From positions 1-5,895 of the forward strand of contig CALAVD010000075.1 of the NCBI GenBank assembly GCA_937892085.1: a stretch of 5,895 nt of DNA. Reading direction: 5' to 3'. This document shows, piece after piece, positions 1-5,895 of the stretch (its first letter is position 1; the number at the start of each line of letters is the position of its first letter). A model generated the notes under the pieces. The model saw only the letters and a program-made list of their open reading frames with translations. It did not search any database and was not told the DNA's origin. The position numbers and the translations under genes were made by a program. Origin of the DNA: an uncultured Prevotellaceae bacterium (lineage in GTDB: Bacteria > Bacteroidota > Bacteroidia > Bacteroidales > Muribaculaceae).

Positions 1-1
1 T

Positions 2-619
2 GTTTCCGGGGTCGGCGGATCCGCTGCGGCGCTGACCAGGCTGTGGGATGCAGCAGGGCTGTCAGCCACACCCGGCACAGATGAAGTTGCAGGATCTTCC
101 GACTTTGATAACTTCGCACCTTTCAACCGAATAAAAATGTACAATATCGATGACTTCAAGAACCGCGTGGCGCGGCGTTGGGAGGAGTTGCAAGACACTT
201 ACCTCTCACCCTCCAACCTTGAAAGTCACATCAAGACAATAGCCCGCCGCTTTATAGAGAGCGGTGCCTGGAAGCGTGAATATAATATGTGGAAAGATAT
301 TGGTGAGGGAGTGGAAGAGGGAGAGGATTATGATGAGAGAATTATAATCGAAGAAGACATTTATGAGGAAGTGAGATATGTGATGGAATGGTATAGGAAT
401 AATCATGAGCACATTTCCAAGCAATTAATGCGCTGGCGCGACGACTTTGTAGAGCCCTACGCCATCACCGTCTCCGACATCACCCAAATCTACAACTACC
501 TGCTCGGTATCGAGACTGAATACGACGAGAAATTAGACCTCAATGGAGACGGCACAGTAAACATCGCCGACGTCACCTACGGCTTCAACATCATTTTAGG
601 AACTGAAGAATTACAGTAG
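2..619 (+). CDS. CotH-kinase-like protein with C-terminal dockerin-like repeat, 5' end missing
   Basis: The frame is open from base 2, so the gene begins before the window; the ATG at 137 is internal. The visible part is about 205 residues. It contains a pattern I associate with the C-terminal end of CotH-kinase-family proteins: an APFNRI segment (from 116), then FKNRVARRWEELQ, a YLSPSN segment, RRFIESGAWKRE and EVRYVMEWYRNN (to about 406), which alternate as helical blocks. The last 50 residues form a dockerin-like module. The second repeat has a complete EF-hand-type calcium loop (DLNGDGTVNIAD, 536-571), while the first keeps only the helix (ITVSDITQIYNYLLG, 464-508) and lacks the DxNxDG loop. 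CotH domains are kinase-like, and in Bacteroidales such proteins are usually exported, but the signal peptide and catalytic region are outside the window. The stop is TAG at 617-619, and the gene converges on the permease gene. The dockerin-like call is firm; the CotH call is probable. Confidence 0.68.
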   Translation, partial: VSGVGGSAAALTRLWDAAGLSATPGTDEVAGSSDFDNFAPFNRIKMYNIDDFKNRVARRWEELQDTYLSPSNLESHIKTIARRFIESGAWKREYNMWKDIGEGVEEGEDYDERIIIEEDIYEEVRYVMEWYRNNHEHISKQLMRWRDDFVEPYAITVSDITQIYNYLLGIETEYDEKLDLNGDGTVNIADVTYGFNIILGTEELQ

Positions 620-656
620 ATTTCTGGAAACTATTTGACACCACACTTGAGGAAGA

Positions 657-1949
657 TTATTCTTCATCTTCGTCAAGCAGTTCAGGATTGAGCATGTCAT
701 CATCGCCCTGTAGGTAGAGGGTGCGCTTATGCATCGCTTCGGGGTCGAGTTCGCACTCCAGCTGCATAGCGCGGTAACGAGGACGCAGCACCACAAGCTC
801 CACGAGGTAGGCTAAAACAAAATAAATCACCACGAGCACCCACAGAGCTATGTAGATGTCGCTCATCTGCGAGAGCGAAGCACCATTCACCTGCATCTGC
901 ACATAGGCTGTCGAAGCCCAGTAGCCAGGTATCATCCTGCTCAACACATCCCAATAAGGCGCTATCTGGTAATGAGGCCATGAGACACCTGTCAGGAACA
1001 CGAAAATCAGCGAAGTGAACGCTAAGAGGAGGAACACGCCCTCACGGTTGTTGACAAACACTCGCATTATCTGCCCAAACAATGACGAGGCAATCAGGAA
1101 TGGGAATATTATCATGGCAATCTCAAGGAAATTGCCGTTCATGGGGAACTTGAAGATGATGGGCACAACGTGCAAAGCAAAGATGGCAGGAAACAGGTAA
1201 TAAAACAGGTGAACCAGCGTCTTGCCCATGAGCATCGCGCCAGGTGTGGCCTTTACCTCATCGAGGCGGTCGATGCCACGGTTGCGGCGACGACGACCCA
1301 TACTGCCGGCATGAAGCATGGCAATACCCATTATCATGCCTTGCTGAAGCACATACACCAAGATGAACGGCAACACTGCCGAAGCGATACCCATCGCCGT
1401 GTTGCCAATTGGCACTTGACGGCTATCTACCAGGCCACCGTCCATGCTCACGATATTGAACGACTTGTCGCCTTGCAACCTTGAGCAAGTCTCCATCTGC
1501 ACATTGGTGAGAGCGGTAAGCATCGCCTTGTAGCGCATCATCACGCTCATGTCGCAATAGAGCGACACATGGCCCTGATTGCCGCGCATCACCTCGGTCT
1601 CGAAATCGGCAGGGAAATACACTATTCCATAGCATTTCTTGGTTGCCATGAGCTCACGAGCCTCGTCCATATCGCTGGCATAGGCCACCACGTTCACATC
1701 GGGGCTGGCATCAAGGTCACGCACAAACTGACGGCTCAGCTCCGAGTGGCTGTCATCAACCACAGCCACAGCCTGGTCGCGCGCCACCTCAGGGTTATAG
1801 ATTAGCGAGTAGAGAGGAGGATAGACCACCGCCAGCACAACGAAGAATATCACCACCGCCTCGTCGCGGAAGATGTGCTTGAACTCCTGCTTCATTGAGA
1901 GCACTATGCTGTGCAGCCAATTCAATATTTTACTGTCGTGCTTCATCAT
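657..1949 (-). CDS. ABC-2 type transporter permease, second of a pair
   Basis: This is a 430-residue inner-membrane protein of the ABC-2 permease family (YhhJ/YbhR-like layout). A cytoplasmic N-terminus is followed by one membrane helix (about residues 31-50), a large periplasmic domain (about 52-185), and then a block of about five helices (about 187-212, 245-266, 276-296, 304-322, 366-388). Between the first two of these lies a basic cytoplasmic loop, RRRRNRGIDRLDEVKATP, followed by MLMGKTLVH, matching the usual ABC-2 coupling-loop region. A charged cytoplasmic tail of about 40 residues ends in an acidic stretch (LLDEDEE). The start is ATG at 1949-1947, with a second ATG directly after; TTG at 1952 is possible but less likely. 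The start lies 3 bases beyond the TGA stop of the first permease, so the two are probably translationally coupled and may form a heterodimer. There is no Walker A or ABC signature, so an ATPase must come from elsewhere. Confidence 0.9.
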   Translation of the reverse strand: MMKHDSKILNWLHSIVLSMKQEFKHIFRDEAVVIFFVVLAVVYPPLYSLIYNPEVARDQAVAVVDDSHSELSRQFVRDLDASPDVNVVAYASDMDEARELMATKKCYGIVYFPADFETEVMRGNQGHVSLYCDMSVMMRYKAMLTALTNVQMETCSRLQGDKSFNIVSMDGGLVDSRQVPIGNTAMGIASAVLPFILVYVLQQGMIMGIAMLHAGSMGRRRRNRGIDRLDEVKATPGAMLMGKTLVHLFYYLFPAIFALHVVPIIFKFPMNGNFLEIAMIIFPFLIASSLFGQIMRVFVNNREGVFLLLAFTSLIFVFLTGVSWPHYQIAPYWDVLSRMIPGYWASTAYVQMQVNGASLSQMSDIYIALWVLVVIYFVLAYLVELVVLRPRYRAMQLECELDPEAMHKRTLYLQGDDDMLNPELLDEDEE

Positions 1950-1952
1950 CAA

Positions 1953-3116
1953 TCAAGGAATATAGAATGGGTCAAGACAATGCTTTCTCAACTTCCATAG
2001 CATAGTGATAGGGAGAAGGCTATAAAGTATCAGCATCACATAGTAGAATCGCGAGTAGGACAAGTCAATGCCATTCAACGCCTGGTCGGCATTTATCAAG
2101 AAGAAATACTTGATGGGCATCAGGTAGCCTAATGGTGAGATCCAAGAATACATCACCTCCTCGGGCAGCGAAAAACCGCAGAACGAGAACGACAGCATAC
2201 CAAGCAGCGTGCATATCGTGGAAGCATAACGGAAATTGGGGACCAAACTGATAATGAATAGCGCAAACCCTTGACAGGCAAACACCAGCAATGCCATCGC
2301 CACTATCATATTCCACGGGTTGCAGTTCAACGGGAAGCCATATTTTACATACATCATGTATTGTATCGCCAAACCCACATTAATGAATATGAAGGAATGT
2401 GGAAACAGCTTGGTGAAAGTGGCAAGAACGATTGAATTGTCGGCAGTGCGCAGCCAGTTGCGGCTGGTGCCGGCATGCCACTCCATGCCTATGCTAAACA
2501 CCGTGATAAGCATCACTATCAATGCTAACAAGCAGGGCACAAACGAGCTGCTAAGGTAATAATTATAGCTCAACCACGGGTTATTGAGCGGATGCACGTG
2601 AGTCACTACCGGCTGCAGAGTGGCACTCACCATCTCTTTAGGCATGCCTGCGGTAGTGAGCACACTACTCACAATGCCGCCATTGGCAAGCACCGAGAGT
2701 GTTTTGAAACCCTTAAACTGCATCGAGGCAGGGGCATAATAGGAATAGTTGATATAATAGCTCAACGTGGGCTTTTCGCCACTCAACGCTTTGGTAGAGA
2801 AATCGCTGGGGATAAAGAAGAAGCCAAACACTTCAGCACGTTGCACAGCATCGATAGCCTCCTGATAGGAGCCATAGGTAGTTTTTATTTCCACCTGCTG
2901 CAATGTGTTGAGATTGCGGGTGAGCTTGCGTGAAAGGTCACTCTTGTCAAGGTCAACAATCCCCACGGGTGTGCGTTTCACCACGCCATCCTCCATCAGG
3001 TCGAAGAAGAACCATGCGCTCACAAGCGGGACGATGACCATCATGCAAACGTACAACGGCCGCCGAGCAAGCTGCTTCCAACCACGGATTATTGAATTGA
3101 CAAGGATTCTTAACAT
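1953..3116 (-). CDS. ABC-2 type transporter permease, first of a pair
   Basis: This is a 387-residue inner-membrane protein with the same layout as its downstream neighbour. It has one helix near the N-terminus (about 20-40), a periplasmic domain (about 42-185; VGIVDLDKSDLSRKL, then FGFFFIPSDFS near residues 97-107), and five more helices (about 190-211, 240-258, 270-291, 299-318, 358-375). The VDLDKSDLSR and FIPSDF motifs are typical of the extracytoplasmic domain of ABC2_membrane_3-type permeases, and EWHAGTSRNWLRTA (212-225) fits the conserved E-x-GT coupling segment. The ATG at 3116 is the only usable start: upstream the frame stays open through the repeats to a TAA at 3186-3188 but has no other ATG, GTG or TTG. 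No Shine-Dalgarno sequence is seen, which is usual for Bacteroidota. It follows hlyD after an unusually long 97-base gap. It probably pairs with the second permease to move an unknown substrate into the adaptor-channel assembly. Confidence 0.9.
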   Translation of the reverse strand: MLRILVNSIIRGWKQLARRPLYVCMMVIVPLVSAWFFFDLMEDGVVKRTPVGIVDLDKSDLSRKLTRNLNTLQQVEIKTTYGSYQEAIDAVQRAEVFGFFFIPSDFSTKALSGEKPTLSYYINYSYYAPASMQFKGFKTLSVLANGGIVSSVLTTAGMPKEMVSATLQPVVTHVHPLNNPWLSYNYYLSSSFVPCLLALIVMLITVFSIGMEWHAGTSRNWLRTADNSIVLATFTKLFPHSFIFINVGLAIQYMMYVKYGFPLNCNPWNMIVAMALLVFACQGFALFIISLVPNFRYASTICTLLGMLSFSFCGFSLPEEVMYSWISPLGYLMPIKYFFLINADQALNGIDLSYSRFYYVMLILYSLLPITMLWKLRKHCLDPFYIP

Positions 3117-3123
3117 GAGAGTT

Positions 3124-3168
3124 GTTAGTTTTCTATAAACACTATAGTTTCTATAACTTCTATAATTT
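3124..3168. repeat. Tandem 9-mer repeat (CTATAAnTT-like) before the first permease
   Basis: On the + strand four adjacent 9-base units read CTATAAACA (3133), CTATAGTTT (3142), CTATAACTT (3151) and CTATAATTT (3160), each starting with CTATA. A weaker unit precedes them (GTTAGTTTT, 3124) and a broken one follows (CTA at 3169). The array lies directly before the start codon of the first permease, so it would be in the mRNA leader between hlyD and that gene. Because the period is a multiple of three, unit gain or loss would change only the spacing. Its function is unknown. Confidence 0.75.
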
Positions 3169-3181
3169 CTAGGCCATATAG

Positions 3182-3216
3182 CTACTTAAAACTTAACCCT
3201 TTACACTTAACACTTA
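3182..3216. repeat. Tandem 7-mer repeat (ACACTTA / TAAGTGT) at the hlyD stop codon
   Basis: Five consecutive 7-base units on the + strand read CTACTTA, AAACTTA, ACCCTTT, ACACTTA and ACACTTA. The two nearest hlyD are identical; the rest are increasingly degenerate. On the coding (minus) strand the unit is TAAGTGT, and the first TAA is the hlyD stop codon. The array lies next to the separate 9-mer array, so nearly the whole 97-base gap is made of short tandem repeats. Confidence 0.78.
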
Positions 3217-4437
3217 TTTAAGAATTACCGACATGCCAGGTCTAAAGTTTGGTATTGGACTAACGGGTCTAGCTTTCACCTCAAAGGTCTTGCTGTCGTA
3301 GTCGCCATAGGCCTTTGTAGCGCTCCAAGTGGCATAACTGCCCATGTCATGCACGTAGAAAATCTTCATCTGGGCTTTCTTGTTATCCAAAGCCGGAATC
3401 TCCACATCAATCACCTTGCCCATTGGCAGGTCATTGAGTTTCTCCTCGCGCACGCTGAACGCCGCCCACATGTCTTCAATATTGGCAATGGTCATGATGG
3501 GAGAGCCCATAATCACAAGCTCGCCTACATGGGGATAGATGCTTGTAATCTCACCGTCGCATGGGGCAATCAGATACTCGTCTTCGAGAAGCGCCTCTAC
3601 CTCTCTCACAGAAGCCTGAGCCACATTCTCCATACTTCGTGACGCAGCTTTGTCCTCGGCTTGAGCACCATTTTGAGCCATCTGCAATTGAGCCTCGGCA
3701 GCCTCCACTGCGGCGTTAGCAGTTCCCACGGCGGCAGTGGCAGCATCAAGAGCCGCCTTTGCCTCGTCACGTTTCTGCTCGGTGACTACGCCTTCCTTAA
3801 AGAGGTTGTTGGTGCGCTCGTATGTCTTACGGGTAATTTCCTCGGCAGCGATTGCCTGCTGACGCGCCGACTTGGCCTGATCAACCATTTTGCGTGCCGA
3901 CTCAATTATCTCATAACGGGTGCCACGCTCCACCTTTAGGTTCTGGTTGGCAGCCACGTTTTTCATCTCTTTGGCTTTAGAATAAGTGGCATCGGTGGTA
4001 GAGGAGTAAATCTTGGCAAGACGCTGACCCTTGTGGACATAGTCGCCTTCCTTGACATAAAGCTCAACTAAGCGTCCGCCAAGTTTGCCCGACACGCGCA
4101 CCACCTCGCAGTCGGCCTGACCCTGAATGGCCTTGTCGCTGGGGCGCAGGTGCATGATGCCCCAAATTGCCATGCCGGCAACCACCGCCACCAAGATGAG
4201 CATTGAGCCGATGAGCGCTAAGCGCTTAGCCTGCCTAATCTTGCGCCGCTTAGCTTTCGTCTCTTGCTCACTAAGCGACTTATTGTCGGCAGCTTTCTCA
4301 GTTTTCACAAGCTCTTTTGCCGCAGCTTCGGGAGCTTTCACCTCCTCGGTAGTTCCCTTCTTCTCTTCAAAGGTGGGGACCCCTTCGGCCTTGGTGCCAT
4401 CTTCGTACTTTTTTTCTTCTTTATTATTCTTTCCCAT
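3214..4437 (-). CDS. HlyD/YbhG-family periplasmic adaptor (membrane fusion protein)
   Basis: This 407-residue protein would bridge the inner-membrane permeases and the TolC channel. It starts with a long, charged, Lys/Glu/Ala-rich cytoplasmic segment (1-70), then a single membrane anchor (about 73-95). The first half of the biotinyl-lipoyl domain follows (112-143, with SGKLGGRLVELYVKEGDYV and KGQRLAKI), then an Ala/Glu/Lys-rich coiled-coil hairpin (about 150-285, with the turn near FKEGVVTEQKRDEA), the second lipoyl half (289-317, APCDGEITSIYPHVGE), and a beta-barrel part ending in the conserved FRPGMSV. The adaptor fold is clear and resembles the YbhG/YhiI class that works with ABC-2 permeases. 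The start is ATG at 4437-4435, with an in-frame TAA only 9 bases upstream (4447-4449). The gap to the tolC stop is 39 bases, consistent with one transcript. The TAA stop lies inside a tandem 7-mer repeat. The substrate is unknown. Confidence 0.92.
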   Translation of the reverse strand: MGKNNKEEKKYEDGTKAEGVPTFEEKKGTTEEVKAPEAAAKELVKTEKAADNKSLSEQETKAKRRKIRQAKRLALIGSMLILVAVVAGMAIWGIMHLRPSDKAIQGQADCEVVRVSGKLGGRLVELYVKEGDYVHKGQRLAKIYSSTTDATYSKAKEMKNVAANQNLKVERGTRYEIIESARKMVDQAKSARQQAIAAEEITRKTYERTNNLFKEGVVTEQKRDEAKAALDAATAAVGTANAAVEAAEAQLQMAQNGAQAEDKAASRSMENVAQASVREVEALLEDEYLIAPCDGEITSIYPHVGELVIMGSPIMTIANIEDMWAAFSVREEKLNDLPMGKVIDVEIPALDNKKAQMKIFYVHDMGSYATWSATKAYGDYDSKTFEVKARPVSPIPNFRPGMSVILK

Positions 4438-4469
4438 AATTATATCTTATCGGTTTTCTGTTCTTTTGT

Positions 4470-4490
4470 TCACTTGTCACTTAACACTTA
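4470..4490. repeat. Tandem 7-mer repeat overlapping the tolC stop codon
   Basis: Three 7-base units on the + strand read TCACTTG, TCACTTA and ACACTTA. The 13-base core CACTTAACACTTA (4478-4490) is identical to the one at the hlyD end (3204-3216). Here the repeat encodes the last tolC residues (L-S-V-K) and its TGA stop, so the protein's C-terminus is partly made by the repeat. Confidence 0.72.
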
Positions 4491-5814
4491 GATTTCCTGT
4501 TACCTTTGAGAGGTAAACGTCGCACATCATCACTTCAATCTCGGCATCGATTTTCTCGCTGTGAGCTGTTAGCCATGCCGTCTGTGCGATGAGTACCTCA
4601 TCGCTGGTGGCCATGCCCTCGCGGAATGCAAGCTGTGCCACGCGCAGGTTCTCGTCGGCCTTAGCGAGATTAGCTTTGGTGGTCTCGTAGGTCTTGTAAG
4701 CCTCCTGATATTTGAAATTCGCCTGAGTGACCTGCAACTCTATCTTCTCTTTAATTTCGTCCATTTCAAGGCGCTTAATCTTGGCATCAACAAGCGCAGC
4801 CTTGTATTTGTTGCTCAACCCGCCCCAGTGCCACAGTGGAATTTTAACCACAGCACCAATGGCATAATTGAAACCAAACTCCTTCTTGAAGCCGTTATAC
4901 ACATGAGGATTAGAGGTAAACACACTGCCCACAGCAGCCACGGTGGGAAGCATCTCGCTGCGGGCAATCTTGGCTTTTTCGTCAAAGACTTTCACACCAA
5001 GTTCGAGAGCATTGTAGTCGTTACGGCTGTCATACACCTGCGCCATATCGACAGTGCTTGGACGAATTGACACGTCAAGGTCATCGCGCAGCTCATCGGC
5101 AAGAATCATAGGTTCATCGAGAGGCTCGCCGCAGAGCTGCGCCAGAGCCATGCGTGCTAATGTCACACCATTACGCACCTTGGTTAGTGCCACATTAGCC
5201 TCATTCACCTTCACATCCACGCTCAGCAATGTGGCGCGTGTAGCCACGCCCTGCTCCATCATCTTCTTCACGTCGTTGTCGAGGCTGGTCACCAGGTCAA
5301 GGAAGCTCTCAGCAAGGCGCTCCTTTGACTTTAGCGACACCACTAACCAGTAGGCTTGGTCAACCTCGCAAATCACATCCTCAGCCTTATTGTCGTGAAG
5401 TAACTGAGCAATCTGCTCGGCATATCTCGTAATCTGGTTAAAAGCCTTGATTTTGCCGCCCATATAGATGGGCTGAGTGACTAAAATGCCCGCAGCAAAC
5501 ACGTTCTTGGCATCAAAGGTGAGAGCGTCTTTCACTTTTTGAGTGGCAGCGTCCACATATTTGCCATCAATCGAAATTCCCAGACCTGCCAATGCGTCGA
5601 AGGCAAAATCGTAGTTGCCTGTCGCGGGATTCAAAAATTGAGATGGCGTGATGTTATTGACGTCAACAAGCGAGATGTTGCGGCCTGTGTGAAGATAGGT
5701 GCCGGCAAAGTCTATCGACGGCTTATAGGCAGCCTCGGCCTCCTTGCGCTGGTAGCCCGCCTGCTCTATCTTGAGCTGCTCCACGGTCATCTGCTTGTTG
5801 TTGCGCAATGCCAT
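4477..5814 (-). CDS. TolC-family outer-membrane efflux channel, N-terminus and signal peptide missing
   Basis: The frame gives 445 residues from the first ATG. They show the two-repeat outer membrane efflux protein architecture: a first OEP repeat (to about 230, with QPIYMGGKI at 114-122 and MEQGVATRATLLSVDVKVNEA near 186-206) and a second (about 262-440, with IARSEMLPTVAAVGSV, IPLWHWGG at 325-332, FREGMATSDEVL, and the terminal CDVYLSKVTG). It would form the outer-membrane exit duct for the adaptor and permeases encoded downstream. The ATG at 5814 is unlikely to be the native start. The codons just upstream read T-L-D-S-C-R-H, the conserved segment that in this family sits shortly after the signal peptide. 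Family-like sequence stops near 5838, inside an inverted repeat; farther out, the frame has no start codon and reaches TAA at 5895-5893. As it stands, the gene lacks an export signal and may be a 5'-broken gene. The TGA stop is at 4479-4477; the last codons overlap a 7-mer repeat. Confidence 0.85.
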   Translation of the reverse strand: MALRNNKQMTVEQLKIEQAGYQRKEAEAAYKPSIDFAGTYLHTGRNISLVDVNNITPSQFLNPATGNYDFAFDALAGLGISIDGKYVDAATQKVKDALTFDAKNVFAAGILVTQPIYMGGKIKAFNQITRYAEQIAQLLHDNKAEDVICEVDQAYWLVVSLKSKERLAESFLDLVTSLDNDVKKMMEQGVATRATLLSVDVKVNEANVALTKVRNGVTLARMALAQLCGEPLDEPMILADELRDDLDVSIRPSTVDMAQVYDSRNDYNALELGVKVFDEKAKIARSEMLPTVAAVGSVFTSNPHVYNGFKKEFGFNYAIGAVVKIPLWHWGGLSNKYKAALVDAKIKRLEMDEIKEKIELQVTQANFKYQEAYKTYETTKANLAKADENLRVAQLAFREGMATSDEVLIAQTAWLTAHSEKIDAEIEVMMCDVYLSKVTGNLSVK

Positions 5815-5829
5815 GTGGCGGCACGAGTC

Positions 5830-5863
5830 GAGAGTCTTATAAATAAATACAAATAAGACTCTC
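5830..5863. repeat. Perfect 11-bp inverted repeat with 12-base AT-rich loop at the broken 5' end of tolC
   Basis: GAGAGTCTTAT (5830-5840) and ATAAGACTCTC (5853-5863) are exact reverse complements around a loop of 12 bases holding only one C and no G. Farther out, GTGCGGC and GCCGCCAC (minus strand) can also pair with one bulged base, giving an imperfect longer hairpin that reaches next to the ATG at 5814. The inner-side arm encodes part of the conserved tolC segment (K-T-L), and recognisable tolC sequence ends in it. No T-run follows on the minus strand, so it is a poor terminator. It may be a leader hairpin, a rearrangement junction, an operator-like site or a fold-back artefact. Confidence 0.7.
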
Positions 5864-5895
5864 TCGTTTTCGCCGCACCTCAGATTATCTCTTTA
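5864..5895. other. Non-coding or unresolved sequence at the window end
   Basis: All three minus-strand frames contain a stop in this last stretch (TAA at 5895-5893, TGA at 5882-5880, TAA at 5887-5885), so no signal-peptide-encoding segment can run through it into tolC. I recognise no promoter, RNA gene or coding sequence here. It is too short to judge further. Confidence 0.5.

Noticed and set aside
281..400. The C-poor patch as a variable region of a diversity-generating retroelement
   Set aside because: There is no matching template repeat, no reverse transcriptase in the window, and the bias is lack of C rather than adenine-specific substitution.
652..665. Inverted repeat GAAGA-TTAT-TCTTC at the convergent gene ends as a terminator
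   Set aside because: The stem is only 5 bp, has no T-run, and half of it is permease coding sequence. It is too weak to call.
1015..1805. Open frames on the + strand opposite the permease genes, with similar ones opposite hlyD and tolC
   Set aside because: They lie wholly within well-recognised membrane-transport genes, have no domain-like sequence, and reflect codon structure of the real genes.
1950..1952. TTG as the start of the second permease
   Set aside because: Two ATG codons follow at once (1949 and 1946), so an ATG start is more likely, and no ribosome-binding sequence favours TTG.
4408..4416. A_AAA_AAG slippery heptamer in the zero frame at hlyD codons 9-10
   Set aside because: It matches the form of a -1 frameshift site, but the -1 frame ends within about 15 codons and would give only a tiny product. 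A Lys/Glu-rich region makes such runs by chance.
5811..5822. GCCGCCACATGG around the tolC ATG, resembling a Kozak context
   Set aside because: Kozak context is eukaryotic; the surrounding genes are clearly bacterial, and the GCC and CAC codons fall in the conserved C-R-H segment.
5830..5863. The inverted repeat as an intrinsic terminator
   Set aside because: The 12-base loop is long, and on the minus strand the stem is followed by GACTCGTGCC with no T-run; on the + strand only TCGTTTTC follows.

Overview
The window looks like a short stretch of a Bacteroidales genome, perhaps Bacteroides, Prevotella or Muribaculaceae. The reasons are a CotH-kinase-like protein ending in a dockerin-like calcium repeat, a TolC with the Bacteroidales-style N-terminal motif (TLDSCRHMALRNN), a TolC-HlyD-ABC-2-ABC-2 gene set, AT-rich gaps holding short tandem repeats, and start codons without clear Shine-Dalgarno sequences. 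This placement comes from recognised protein style, not from a database search.

Layout. Positions 2-619 (+) hold the 3' end of a gene whose start lies before the window; it encodes the C-terminal part of a CotH-kinase-like protein with a terminal dockerin-like module. It converges, across a 37-base gap, on a four-gene minus-strand cluster that fills the rest of the window. In transcription order the cluster is an outer-membrane TolC-family channel (5814-4477), a HlyD-family periplasmic adaptor (4437-3214), a first ABC-2 permease (3116-1953) and a second ABC-2 permease (1949-657). Together they would form a trans-envelope efflux or secretion system: two ABC-2 subunits in the inner membrane, the adaptor across the periplasm and the TolC channel in the outer membrane. 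No ATPase gene and no regulator lies in the window, and the substrate cannot be told.

The most unusual points are at the edges and gaps. The tolC reading frame has no signal peptide. Its family homology runs upstream of the first ATG and then stops inside a perfect 11-bp inverted repeat (5830-5863), beyond which all three minus-strand frames hit stops. The gene is therefore 5'-broken, rearranged, or joined to an assembly artefact at the window end. The hlyD-permease gap carries two different tandem repeats (a 7-mer and a 9-mer), and the same 7-mer overlaps the tolC stop codon. I see a conventional efflux operon with odd junctions and no clearly new biological system.
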